Source: Seminavis robusta (lineage: Eukaryota; Bacillariophyta; Bacillariophyceae; Naviculales; Naviculaceae). From it: a stretch of 64,000 nucleotides of DNA. Positions 11,281 through 22,445 of the stretch are shown here, in pieces (positions within the stretch are counted from its first letter, which is position 1; the number at the start of each line of letters is the position of its first letter). The notes under the pieces were generated by a model. The model had not been told where the DNA came from and searched no databases. It was given only the letters and a program-made list of their open reading frames with translations. The stretch covers positions 1 through 64,000 of the forward strand of contig CAICTM010000201.1 in assembly GCA_903772945.1 (NCBI GenBank), in the 5' to 3' direction. Both the position numbers and the translations under genes were made by a program.

Positions 11281-13669
11281 TTGGCAAAGAAACAACAAGC
11301 AGAACAAAAAGCTCTCCACCAACAGCTCTTCACAAAGGCGTGCACCCTCTGGAAGGCAGAATGTGACAAGAAGGCTTCTGCGACAGCCGAAGGGAAAGTG
11401 TACAAAGTCAAATCCGCCGAGGACATCTGCATGGAAATAAACGCAGAATACCATGATGCTTTGGATAAAAGGATCGCAGCAAGAACGGTTCGAGAGCATG
11501 TCAGAGACGGCAGATCTGGTGGTCTGCAAAGACGGGGACCAAAAGGAAGAATACCGGAATCCGAGTATCAAGCGTTGTGCAATGCTGTCAAGACTTTTGC
11601 AATTCTGTCACAACAAGAAGCCACGAAAGTATCGAATCTAAAGCCTGGCCTTGCTAGGAGGACCAATGCAGTTGTCATTATAGCAAAGAAGGGCCGAACA
11701 AAAGATCAGGGCGAAAGCTGTACGAGAGGATACGAGCGAGATTAAACGAGACGTTTCGCTCATGAGTTGGACAACTTGGAAACAATAGTCGAAATTGAAC
11801 CAACGATAAGGCGCCACAGTGGACGACTTACAGCAATATCGACCAAGTGCGTTCAGTTGTTCTTTGAAAGGACTTCTTGGTGGATTTATGGATTTCGCAG
11901 AGCACGTCCCAGACGTCTGAATGTCGCCGTTGAATCCCTTGGGGGGTCCGCTCGCCACGCCTTATAGGGCGCCGCGCGCTCTGGCGCGAGTGAGAAATCT
12001 CCTTCTTTCTGAGGGGCAACGGAGGATTATTTAATTGGATCGCCAAGACATGGACGAGTCAACGCGCTTTAATCTACGTTGTGATGACACAAACAAGGTG
12101 GCTAGAAGGCGGTCGTCCAGTCCTTACGCTTCTTATTCAAGACAGCTTATTCTCGACAGAGAGCAAGCCGTCATCCCAGCAAGAGCAGCTTACAAGTGCC
12201 ACTCTCGTTGCTGGGACTGCTTCGCATCAGGAGAATGCTTTCCATTCCATTTCCAGATTCCAAGTGACGCAAAAGAGGAGAATCAATGCATTCCTCTTGA
12301 TTCATTGAAGACATGTGATAACAGGGCAACATTCTTGGTGACCAACCAAAGGAGTTTCTTGCGTACGTATAGCGTCAATGAGAAAGGCGGCATGAACAGG
12401 AACAGTCGGAGAATACAGTGGAATTTTTATCTTTGTTGCTGATTGGCTGTGCGAGACACTCTTGGCAAGCGAGTCTGTATGCTTGTGGATGGTGGGCCAG
12501 GCAGGACCAACGAAGACCTGTTGGCCCAGCTTCGACAGTTGGGTATCTATCTCTTTACCCGTCCCGGTCCTCCAAGCACAACCATGTCTTGCAGATAATG
12601 GAATACTATTTGTTATTCAAAACTAAATACTTTGGCAATTTGGAAGTGCTCTGGGAGTATCGATTAAACCACCATGCGATCAGTTCAACCTTGACGCGGA
12701 TGGATATTGGACTTCTTGTCTTTGGAAGTGAGCACAGCACCAAGCGACGGAGGACCCAAATCTTCCACTGCTGAACAATGCTGCCGAGGCAGCCTTTTCA
12801 GCGGACAAGATCTGGCACTGCTGGGCCAACAAGCTTGGCGTCTTCCCAAAGTTTACAAGAGCAGCTCTCAGAGCAAGCATATCCGTCACGAGCAAGTTGT
12901 TGATGGGGATGGCAACGTTGACGCTGCAGCAGATCCGGAGTCCGCTTATCTCAAGTCTCTCAATGACCTCAATTCGATGGTTTGTACTATTCTGGATGGC
13001 GCTGGCTACAACTCCAAGCCTCTCCAGATAAAGCTAACATCTTTCAGCAGCAAAACAAGGCAAGAAGCGATCCTCAAGCCAAGGACAAGAGAGAGGCAAG
13101 ATGCAATTGCCAAGGTAAAGGTTGGTGGGGGAAAGTACTTTCAACTGACTGGTGGGGCGGCTTTGAATGAAGATGATTACTTCATTTCGCTCACAAGAGC
13201 CGCCACCAAGTCTGATCTGGAGAGCTTGGAGGCCCAAAAGAAAAAGAAAATCGAAGCCGCTGAAAGGGAGGACGCAGCTTTTCGACTGTTGGAAGGAGGA
13301 CGCTCTGCCTGGAATAGTGGACAACTCAAGACCCTCATCTCGTGGAAGCTTGGTCGGTCATGTCCTTCCAAGATATCAACAGCCGCCCAAAGGCAGGAAA
13401 AGTGGGCCGAGGTCAAGGACACCATGGTTCCTCCAGTTCGAAGGTGGACAGCCGAAGAAGATGCAGAGCTCCAGCGACTGAAACACAAGATCGATAACCT
13501 GTCCGTGGATGACACTCTCCTTGGAAGACAGAGGCTGAAGATGCAAACTGAAGCTCTGGCAACAGTGAAGGGAATGACGGCATCGAACGAACGCAGTTCT
13601 TCGGAGTGTGGAAGGACTGATAACGACAATGGCATTTGGTGGAGTTGTGGCGGCCGGTGGCAATCGTGA
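11281..13669 (+). mobile_element. Decayed DDE-type DNA transposon (transposase relic)
   Basis: Three plus-strand coding-like blocks lie in order but in different frames. Block 1 (11281-11745) reads KKQQAEQKALHQQLFTKA, then VREHVRDGRSGGLQRRGPKG, like the DNA-binding N-terminus of a CENP-B/psq-type transposase. Block 2 (about 12430-12600) has VDGGPGRTNEDLLAQLRQ followed by LGIYLFTRPGPPSTT, the pattern around the second catalytic Asp in plant and stramenopile DDE transposases. Block 3 (about 12760-12850) reads PLLNNAAEAAFSADKIWHCW and GVFPKFTRAAL, a typical transposase C-terminal helix. It continues into a charged tail to 13669. The frame changes several times, and block 1 has no ATG at its 5' end, so the element is dead. 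I could not fix a superfamily or find terminal repeats. Confidence 0.65.
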
Positions 13670-14194
13670 TAGCAGTGACAGCAGTGACAAAACAGAGGCA
13701 GGCAAAACTGGTGCTCTATCCTTAACAAGAGCATCACTTCAATAGCATGACAGCTTTCCTATTATCTTGGGAGATCTTTGTTGGCCACCAGACAGCCAGG
13801 TTAGGCTATAGACACGTAATAACAAGGTGAGTCGCTGGGTAAGGTGGTGGCGCCCTTTGCTTGCCCCTAATTCTGCAATTTCGGGGTATCAACTTCTGAC
13901 CTTTTAGCGCCTTTTTTACCAGTAAACCAGAAATTGTCGCCGAAATACGGTTAAATCTCGTACCGGTACATGTACTAGCTAGCTATTAATAGTACTGTAG
14001 CCAGCCAGCGTAATGATGACGGATGCGTCTCTTAAATAAAAAACAACTAGTCTAGCTAGATGCCGGCTCCTTGCCTCAGATCCATAATGTTGCATGTTTA
14101 TTGCAGGTTTGTTGAAGACTGCGACTGGCGATTGGGCGATGCCGGCCTAGCACCACCACCACAGTATTACTGGTAGCAACCTTGAAAGATCGCC
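13670..14194. other. Intergenic
   Basis: No gene. A GACAGCAGT direct repeat at 13670-13690, and ACCGGTAC plus CTAGCTAG palindromes near 13965-13985. Probably contains the promoter of the gene starting at 14195. Confidence 0.45.
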
Positions 14195-15010
14195 ATGACG
14201 GATACCGTAGCTACATGCAGCAGCAGCTCTGTCACATCAACGACACTACCTACTACTACTGCTACTATCGAAGCCTTTGAATCACTGAACAAGTGGAAGA
14301 ATGGAGCAACGTCTCTCCAAATCCCTCCTCGAATGGTCTACCAGCACAATCGCTCCAAAGCGGCATCCAAGGGGTTTCCGTCCGTGTTGGAGGTAGGACA
14401 AAGCCGAGGCTTGACAGACCACGAAGTAGCAGCACTGTATGGATGGACCACGGGAGATTATCGAATGGTGAATCCCATTGCGAGGGGACTGGAAATAGTG
14501 GAATTTGAGGATTATCCCTTGTTGCCACAAGATCTTTCCAAGGTAACGTTTACGCTGACCAAAGAGGACGTCCTACCGTACATTCAAATTTTAAAGGCTG
14601 CGCTCTCCAAGTTACCATCGGATGGACAACGGGTGTGGAGAGGACACAAACGACCCTTGCCAAGAAATGTTGGATCCACATTTGTGTTGGAAGGCTTTGC
14701 CAGTGCCACTTTGGATCGGGACAATGCGCTCGAGTTTTGTACCCAAGTAGCAGCCGACGGCAGCAACCAAAATCAACGAACGCTGATTTGTATGTTGTCG
14801 TCTCAGAGTGGTAAATCCATCTCCAAATTTAGTGCGAGACCCGAAGAAATGGAAGTGATTTTCCTACCCGACACCAAGTTTGAAGTAGTGGATGCACCTA
14901 CGTCGTCCGAGAACGATCAAAAAGCGGTCAAGCACGCTCTCGAGGGCTTGCGAGAGAAGCTGCCCGAGGCTACAATTCATTTGTTATATGTCAAGGAGGT
15001 GGAAGCTTAG
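14195..15010 (+). CDS. ADP-ribosyltransferase-fold protein (R-S-E class)
   Basis: 271 aa from ATG 14195. After a Ser/Thr-rich leader of about 25 residues the chain shows the landmarks of arginine-specific ADP-ribosyltransferases (ART/ARTC). LTDHEVAALYGWTTGDYR is the helix typical of this fold. VWRG holds the NAD-binding Arg (R149). FASATLD (168-174) sits where the STS motif should be. ARPEEMEVIFLPDTKF contains the catalytic E-x-E (E218, E220). The family moves ADP-ribose from NAD to a protein side chain. The STS motif reads S-A-T here, which may lower activity or alter specificity. There is no secretion signal, so it is probably intracellular. The gene is single-exon and complete. Role and target are unknown; bacterial or viral ancestry is possible, but base composition does not stand out by eye. 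Confidence 0.75.
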   Translation: MTDTVATCSSSSVTSTTLPTTTATIEAFESLNKWKNGATSLQIPPRMVYQHNRSKAASKGFPSVLEVGQSRGLTDHEVAALYGWTTGDYRMVNPIARGLEIVEFEDYPLLPQDLSKVTFTLTKEDVLPYIQILKAALSKLPSDGQRVWRGHKRPLPRNVGSTFVLEGFASATLDRDNALEFCTQVAADGSNQNQRTLICMLSSQSGKSISKFSARPEEMEVIFLPDTKFEVVDAPTSSENDQKAVKHALEGLREKLPEATIHLLYVKEVEA

Positions 15011-16105
15011 TATAGCTAGGTACCGGTAGATGTACCCGTACCAGAACTGTCCAAGAAGATGGACCAGTTGGTGTGGTACTCTGCCCGTGAATAATTGCTC
15101 CAATTCCCAGGCAGAGCTTTCCACGCTGTCCCCGTAGCGACATCCTCGTCATTTAGGGAACGATAAGGATATCATCGACTTTTTGATCGATTGGCAAAAC
15201 AGCGCAAACTATGAAAAATGGGATCAGGAGTCTTCGTCACTGTTAATTGATTCTTCTGCCAGTGCACCAGCCCACCGTCAGAAGGAAAGCTTTCGCGTTG
15301 CATGGAGGTGAATGCCTTATTACAATCTTCGCTTTCGCGTTAGGAATATTAGTGTAAAGCAACGTCGAGCGGCCTACACAACGAACCTCGCCCTGCGGTG
15401 GTTGAATCGCCTCACCCACGTTTCTCGTTCTGCATGCATGGTATCACTTGCCCGTCTGCTACCGGTACCAGTATAGCTTGTGGGGGCAAACCACTGCAGA
15501 GTCTTTTGCTGTACGAAGCCCGTCTTGAGAATCACAAGCTATTGGCAGGCTACGAGCACGAGGTGCGCTCATGAATGATCCATCGGAGATTATGGCATGG
15601 TTGCCACTTGCGGTTCGTAGCTGCTCTCAATCGGATAGATGATTTCAATCGAATCAGGATCAAATTGCCACGAAGAGTGCAATACTAAAGAGGAAGAGGA
15701 AGGCCAGGGCTTGGCAGTGGCCAATTGTTTGAAGATGCTGATGTGCCAAGAGCTTGGCCACACACTGGAAGCAACCTGGAAGCCGCAAGCGTGGACGAAG
15801 ACGAAGAGCAAGAATCAAAGCTATGAAACAAATTCCTTGGTCATCTTGATGGTAGCCATGTAGCCTTCACAATAGTCTTGGTGGCTATTGGGGGCACACG
15901 GACGTCAACGGAAGGGGCATACGTTAGCTAGCTACTTCTCCAACTGGTGCCCCAAGTACCGGTAGTGGCCCCATCTGAAGCACCACCCGCATGCTTCACC
16001 TATTCTATTCTCACTCCTGCCAACCACGAAAATATCGGAAGACGTAGAGTCACCTTAGTCACAGGATTTTGATTGACTGATGGAAGACAGTGACACTTTG
16101 ATGGA
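15011..16105. other. Intergenic, no gene recognised
   Basis: About 1.1 kb with scattered ACCGGTA palindromes (15020, 15465, 15955). Short ORFs only. Confidence 0.45.
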
Positions 16106-16222
16106 CCTTCCTGATGTGCGTGTTATTCAAACGTTTGTTTGGCAACCAGCTTTATTCCACAGATGGAACCAAGTGGGCAGTCAACAATGACTGGCTGAAC
16201 CATGCCATCCATGAATGTAAAG
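16106..16222 (+). pseudogene. Relic of an LRR-family ectodomain start
   Basis: A short stretch reads LPDVRVIQTFV in one frame, then STDGTKWAVNNDW and LNHAIHEC in the next frame. This matches the juxtamembrane segment of the intact LRR genes here, for example the 17073 gene's RIMQRFVLATLYHATGG followed by NWLDHSIHEC. A frame change lies between the two parts, and no LRRs follow. It is a dead remnant about 850 bp upstream of an intact family member, pointing to repeated duplication and loss of LRR genes at this locus. Confidence 0.6.
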
Positions 16223-17072
16223 TAACTCCTCTTCTTGCAATGTGCGAAGCACTGTTGCTAGTACGAGCGCATGAGTCGAGTCTGACGTCGGGATAAAGAT
16301 GGATTGGAGCGCCCCCGCTTCTGTCAAGAAACTTGGACTGCCACTCTTCGATCCGCTCTGCTGATACCGGTAAGCACACCTCGGGCGACAAGCAGATTGG
16401 ATCATTCAAGAACTCGCTACTGGTACCAAGGTGCTACCGGTAAGCACATTTTTTGCTGTATGCCGTGCAAACAGCAATGAGGTTCACGGTTGTCGCGGTT
16501 GCTTTGGGAGAGGAGTTGGGAGCCATTGGCTTGCTGGCTCTAGATAGAGTAATACCGGTAGGGATTGAAAACGTGTCAGGTTGCTTTCTAAAAATTAAAT
16601 AAGCTTCCATTGTGCACCCATGAAGTTGCATGCTCCGAACAAAGGGGTACGCGGCGTACAAGAGAGCCACCGGCACCAAGGTTGGGCTGATCAAAGACTG
16701 CTGCGTGCTGCGTCCAAGCATTGGCGCGAAAAGATCCTGCTGGTACCTGCAAGATTGAAGGAGAAGTACTGTCCAAGCCCTCCTAAAGCACATTATTTGA
16801 AGCATTGATATGAGATCAAGCTACCCTCAATTCTTCGAAAACACCTCCCATAATTAAAATATATCGTTCCGCGTGAACAAGGGTAGGTAAGTACTTAACC
16901 TTCATTCCGCAACGTGATGCTTTGTTCTCTTTGTGGGCTCTTCATGAAAGGTTTTTCATTCGTCTTCCTCTCAATCCGATTGGCCCAAAAGCTCAAAGGA
17001 AAGCTCACAATAATACAACACGTTCAGATTTCATTGCCTATCTTATTGTTTACTTTGCTGAACCAAAAAGTC
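16223..17072. other. Intergenic upstream of LRR gene
   Basis: No gene. Repeated ACCGGTA motifs (16365, 16435, 16555) lie within 200 bp. The last 200 bp are AT-rich and probably hold the promoter of the LRR gene. Confidence 0.4.
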
Positions 17073-19483
17073 ATGACGACGAACGAGAAAGACAAGAAGC
17101 CTGAGATTTTGAGCACATCATCATTCGAAGAGGAAACTGTCGAACCCACAGAAACAACGGCACCATTGGATGAATCCGCCCAGACCGTGGATACAAAACA
17201 AGAAGAAGAAGAAGCGGACTTGGAAGCCGGAGAATTCGGTAAAATCAAACTTGTGAAGACGAAGGAAGGGTACCACCAGGCTGTGGGAGCTTTCAATTAC
17301 ACGAGCTCAACACCCTCACAATCTGATTCCGTGCTTCCGCCAGCCAAGCGCCTTAGCGTTTCTTCCTCCCGCGGCCCAACTGAAGATGCCCAGCCCAACG
17401 AGGAAGCCTACGTGATTGAGCAATCGCCAGAAATCGAAGATGGCTGTGAACCTCCATCAACCCTAGCCCGTGGCATTAATGTTGCGAGGATGTACAACGT
17501 GCAGCCGGGTGCCTTTCCCCTTGGTGGAACCAGGGCGTCCATAGAAGAAGATGGACCCAGTGCGTCCATAGAAGATGGACCCAGTGCGCCAATTGAGGAG
17601 GGACCGGGTGCGTCCATAGAAGATGGCGCCAGCTCTGGTCATGAAGCCTCCACTACCAGTTCCATGTCTATAGAAGTCCACAGCAATAACTGCTTGGCTG
17701 TAGCCAATTTGGTTTTGGAAGATTGTGATCTCCAGACTGCCAGACCACATATTGAAGGCACCATTGCCAATGCTGGTACCTCCAACGAGAGACAAAACCA
17801 TGTTTCAAAGCGTTGCAAAACCACTCTCCTTCTTGGGGCTATTCTGATAATTGTAATTGTCTTCATTTTCATTGCCGTTCTGATCTCAGCTCAAAAGGAG
17901 TATATGGCGGATTTTGCACCAGCTGAAATGGCTAGCAGCACCCCGACTCAAGCTCCTACATCAGCAAGTGACTACATGTTCAAATTGCTTCCACCGGAGA
18001 CGACCTTCAAGATCTCGGAGGAGCCAGAGTCGCCCCAAGCAATGGCATTCGATTGGCTCATGGAGGACTACAGTAATTTGCCAAACCTTCCATATGAGAG
18101 GATCATGCAGAGATTTGTCCTTGCCACTCTGTATCATGCCACAGGCGGTTACAGCTGGAACGATGATACAAACTGGCTTGATCACAGTATCCATGAATGC
18201 ACCTGGTTCAACAAGCCAAGCTTTGCAAGAAAAGATGTCCTATCTCAATTGTTTACTGGCTATCTATCAGATTTCTATCCTCCCACTGAGCTCCAACCAA
18301 CAGCTTGTAATCATGAGGGACTCTATGAACACCTGTGGTTGGATCAAAACAATCTGGGTGGCACCTTGCCAGAGGAGCTCTACCTGCTGACATCCCTGAA
18401 GACAATGTCCTTTTCATCCAACCAAATGCAGGGCACCATCTCCAGTCTCATTGGACAACTCAGCTCATTAGAGGGGGCAGCAATAAGCTATCTTCAGAAT
18501 GCAGGATCAATCCCATCTGAAATTGGCTTGCTCGCAGATTTGAGAGTGCTAGCTTTGAATGACAACAATCATAAGGGATCAATTCCATCAGAACTCTGGC
18601 AGCTTTCAAATTTGAGCACATTGATTTTGAGCCGCAACCCAGAGCTGCAAGGGACTATTCCATCCATAATTGGTTCTGTTGCAAACTTACGATGGCTTCT
18701 TTTGGATGAAGCAGACCTCTCTGGTGCGTACTGTATGATGTTGTGGGCCTGCAGCTGTTTTGGCTCTAACCTGGTTTGGCACTTTTTCTCTTCCTAGGTT
18801 CCATTCCCAAAGAGATTGGTCTTACCACTTCCCTTGAATGGATGGTTTTGTACATGAACCATTTGTCCGGACGTCTCCCTAGTGAGGTCAGCAAGTTGTC
18901 GAATCTGCGGCTCCTTTCCCTATATCAAAACATGCTAGAAGGACCCCTGCCCACACTGTTGGGGGGAATCCGATCTCTTTCTTTGGTTGCCTTGAGAGAT
19001 AATCTCTTTTCAGGTCCAGTGCCAAGTGAACTTGGTCTCCTCACAAACTTGGCTGTGACCCTCAATCTGCGGAATAATGAACTCTCTGGAGCCATTCCAT
19101 CAGAGCTTGGGCTCTTGTCAGGTCTGATGGAGCTAGAACTCATGAGCAACAAGCTCACTGGGCAGATTCCCAGTGAGTTTGGCCAGCTCCAGTCCATGGG
19201 TCAGCTGACATTTTCCAACAACTCCCTTTCTGGGACTGTGCCTCAGGAGCTGTCAGATCTGCAAAACACCCTCCACACTTTGAAGCTTGAAGGAAACCAA
19301 AAATTATCGGGGTCCATACCAGCAGGAGTTTGCAACATGAATGGCACCTGCATTGGCACTTTTGTTGACCCATGTGAAGGTCCCCATGGGTTGTCTTTTG
19401 ACCGCTCTGGGTCACTTTGTGGCTGTGGCTGCCCTTGTGGGGTAGACGAAGTAGCTCCCATGGGAACGGACCCCTCTAACTAG
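17073..19483 (+). CDS. Type II membrane LRR protein (two exons)
   Basis: Exons 17073-18723 and 18798-19483 give 778 aa. The 74-nt intron has GT (GTGCGT) and AG (TTCCTAG) ends and splits a Gly codon, restoring the LRR frame (DLSG-SIPKEIG). I start at ATG 17073; open sequence continues upstream but begins without a needed ATG. Residues 1-248 are acidic and disordered, with a short repeat of the type (S/P)(A/G)xIEDGP. A single span (TLLLGAILIIVIVFIFIAV) lies at about 250-273. An ectodomain head (FVLATLYHATGGYSW, HSIHECTWF) is followed by about ten plant-type repeats of the form GxIPxELGxLxxL. The end is Cys-rich (CGCGCPCGVDE). There is no signal peptide and no kinase, so it is a type II surface LRR protein, perhaps for recognition or adhesion. 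Several diatoms have expanded families of this kind. Confidence 0.88.
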
Positions 19484-19717
19484 CGCATACAGTTGGGTCC
19501 AACATGCATTCTATCCTTTGATCCTCTTTAATTATAGTTCGTGGTGTCACTGGCAGCGGCTGTTGTGATGGATATCGGTACTGGTAGTTTCCTCCGCCAA
19601 AGTCCTGGATGACTGCTGTGGCTGGCAAGACATCAGTTCTGACCCCACTTGCTTCAATGGGCGTGCTGGCTGTCAAAGGCCTCGCGTTGCTGTGGTTGAT
19701 TCGTTTCTATAGTACAG

Positions 19718-19837
19718 GCAGCTTCGGTTTTAAAGATTCAAACGCGTGCCAGGTTTTCTCGTACACTTCTACGAGAGCTCGAGTAGAAGTGTACCAGAGA
19801 GTTCGGCACGCGTTTGCATCAATAAAATCGAAGCTGC
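19718..19837. repeat. 120-bp inverted repeat (hairpin)
   Basis: Two 55-nt arms (19718-19772 and 19783-19837) are reverse complements at 45 of 55 positions, around a 10-nt loop. The strongest blocks are CAAACGCGTGCC and GTACACTTCTAC. It lies 235 bp downstream of the LRR stop codon. It could be a foldback element, a small-RNA precursor or a 3' structural element. No target-site duplication is obvious. Confidence 0.85.
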
Positions 19838-21920
19838 TCGTATCCTTCGTGCAAGAAGCTGGGTGCTAGCAGTTGCTTGCAACGAGTGTGCTAGCTGGCA
19901 TGTAGGGTACACTGTGAGGCTCAAGAGCGATACTAGCTAGCTACAGCATGCAGGGGTTGATTTTGGTGCGCAATGTTTCAGGTCTGGGGGGCGCGCGGGC
20001 ACCATGGAGCCAGTATGGTGGGCTACATGTACAGTACCCTCAATGAGTGATAGATTGAAGTTTTACGGTGGTGTGGGAGCCATTCTCTTTACCAAGATCA
20101 GGCGGGGGCTGGAGTGAGCATGTAATGGGTTGTGCAGTTCACTCTGTCATTGCGGCAAGATATTATATTTGCTCGGTTTAAGGTTTACCCTACCTAACAG
20201 CCAACCTCACATGTACTTCTTGCAGGAGGTGTCAGCTGCCTGCTTTTCTTGGCTTGCTGAGGCTCTGGTGAAAATTGCAACAACCAGAACATTCCTCCAC
20301 CAAGTTTCCGCAGTACAATCGCCTCCTTCTCTCGATTGATAGAAAGTAGTCGAGACGTCGTGACATTCTACTGGGCGCTGAAGAAAGCGGCTACCATAGC
20401 TATCTACAGGATACCATGTGCACTGGAGATAGAACCAACGAGCCGAAAAAACAGCCTGCGTGTACCGGTAAAATTAGCTGGATTGGGAGGGCTCCCTGGA
20501 GTTGCTCTTGGCTCGCTGGAAGACATGCACAGCTGGACTCCAGTGACTCGTCGCTGAGCCACCGCGTAAAAGAAGAAGAAGCTGGCAATAGAGCCAGCAA
20601 AGACCATGGTGGAGAGTAAGACCTACTAGAGAAGCCAGAGAACGCAAGAAAAGAAGAGCTTTCTGGCTTGGGCAAAGAGTGGGAAAGAGTAGTTGGAATT
20701 CAGGTTGGGATTGCCTTGAACGTTCGCATGGAGCAGGCAGCACAGAAAGGAAGGCAGCACCCTTTGCTATCTATCGGTAGACAACTAATAAGAGTACTAG
20801 TAGGCAGTATCAACGAGCTGTCTTGTGCAGCTCCTTGTACCTGCTACAGGTATATACCAAAACATATTGAAGGTACGATCTATTTTGTGTCGGCGGGCTG
20901 TAGAGGCTTTCTCTCAATGGGAAAGAGCGAAAGAGCCACGACAAAAGCAACCACCGCCCCTACCACTGGCAACAGCTCCTCCAACCGGCAACACAGCAAC
21001 AAACCATGAACAGAACCATGTGAAATAAAATTGAATGAGAGCCAACTCATTCGTGGATACCAGAAATGATCGCGGAATACGACCAAAGTGCATTCTTGAT
21101 AAATCTTACGATACATGATCATAATTCAGGGAGACTCCTTTGGAAATGGCTGCTCCAGCTGTTTCTGAGTACTTTATCTAAGTTCTTACAGGTGTTCTTG
21201 CCAACCGAGACAGATGAATATCGTACGAGGGGAGTCTCATTGGAACTGGATGCACACGCTGCTTTAACAGCTGTTATGACCAAAGCAACAACCAAAAGAC
21301 CACCCTTATATCCGCCCAATAAATCTGTTAAGAGTGTGAGAATAGTAAATAGTGGTGGCAGATCATCTGATTAACCTTTTTTACAACGTGAAAGGATCGA
21401 AATGGTCCACTCTACCTCTCTCGTGTACATAATATATATATATGACTAACGATAATCGACCAAGCAACACAGCAAAATCGGTCATTTTTGCCTGTTAATC
21501 AACAGTCAAGATTAGGAACCGACAATACCGGGAAAAAACTTAATGACTTAGAGGAGCACCCCCATGACCAGATGTCACAGGCGTGACCTCCTCCTTTGGG
21601 AAATGGAAGCAAGTGGAATAGCACGAGGGTCATTCTACTCTTTCATTAATACCGCGGTAGACACGACAATTAAGTACATGTACCCCGCGTTTTGTCATTT
21701 GCATTCTAAGCCTTTCCTTCGGCCTTTGGGTCAGTCTGGTCAAAACTCTGCCATTTAGTTTTTGCTTTGCTTTGCTCTCTTTCACCACTGTCCGTGTTGT
21801 TATTATGAATTGATTGGTAGGCCTCACAATTTATTTTCTCAGCAGATCACTTCCCTTCACTTTACAAGCAACTCCACTCCAGTAACTGTTAGTCGCAATA
21901 GAATAGATAGAAACTTTGCC
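19838..21920. other. Intergenic, about 2 kb
   Basis: No convincing gene; ORFs are short and overlap on both strands. ATATATATATATAT tract near 21428. CTAGCTAG at 19935. The 150 bp before 21921 are pyrimidine-rich and probably the promoter of the membrane protein gene. Confidence 0.4.
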
Positions 21921-22445
21921 ATGTCTCTGCCCACTACTACCCCGACTGCTTCCCCCGCCATGATCACGGCTAATACCGCCATGACCCCCAAGGCTCCACT
22001 CCGCCTTGGCACGACGGAACAATTTGCCATTGGCATTGTGAGTGGAGGACTGTCAGCCATTGGTTTGACATCGTACCGATGGGTGTTGTGTTTGGTGGTG
22101 CTACCCGCTCTGCTGTTGGAAGTGTACGAATGGTTCCAATGGACGTTCCATGGCGCAGGCGAGTGTGTTAGCAACCTCAATCTCAATAATGAGTTGCAAC
22201 AAAAGAAGAGACTCCGTCAACAATACTTTGGCCAAGGTGTCATTTCTGGCACCGGAGTTTCCGCTATCATTGCTGACATTATCACTCAAGCACCCGCCAT
22301 GGCGGTCTTTCATGTCGTTTTTTACTTGACCATTTCCTTGGGATGGACCGTCTTGTGGCAAGTCCACTTGATGCAAGCCGCGGCCATGATTGCTTCACAA
22401 CCGCAACAGCAGCAACAACTCAAGAAACTGGACAGTATGGTATAA
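21921..22445 (+). CDS. Small multi-pass membrane protein, paralogue of the 5.8-kb gene
   Basis: 174 aa from ATG 21921 (MSLPTTTPTA). Open sequence extends 53 codons further up, but that part is low quality and does not align with the paralogue. Three or four hydrophobic segments lie at about residues 34-50, 55-72, 110-125 and 132-152. The landmarks EQFAIGIVSGG, YRWVL, LPALLLEVYEW, FHGAGE, KKRL, YFGQGVISGTG and SLGWTVLW match the 5777-6541 protein in the same order. The Q-rich C-terminus is short, without the paralogue's basic tail. Function unknown; an organelle or endomembrane location is possible, but I see no classical signal peptide. Confidence 0.75.
   Translation: MSLPTTTPTASPAMITANTAMTPKAPLRLGTTEQFAIGIVSGGLSAIGLTSYRWVLCLVVLPALLLEVYEWFQWTFHGAGECVSNLNLNNELQQKKRLRQQYFGQGVISGTGVSAIIADIITQAPAMAVFHVVFYLTISLGWTVLWQVHLMQAAAMIASQPQQQQQLKKLDSMV

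Noticed and set aside
16914-17072. Upstream extension of the 17073 LRR gene with a hydrophobic start
   Set aside because: It opens with a non-ATG codon and would add a second membrane segment not seen in the other three LRR genes.
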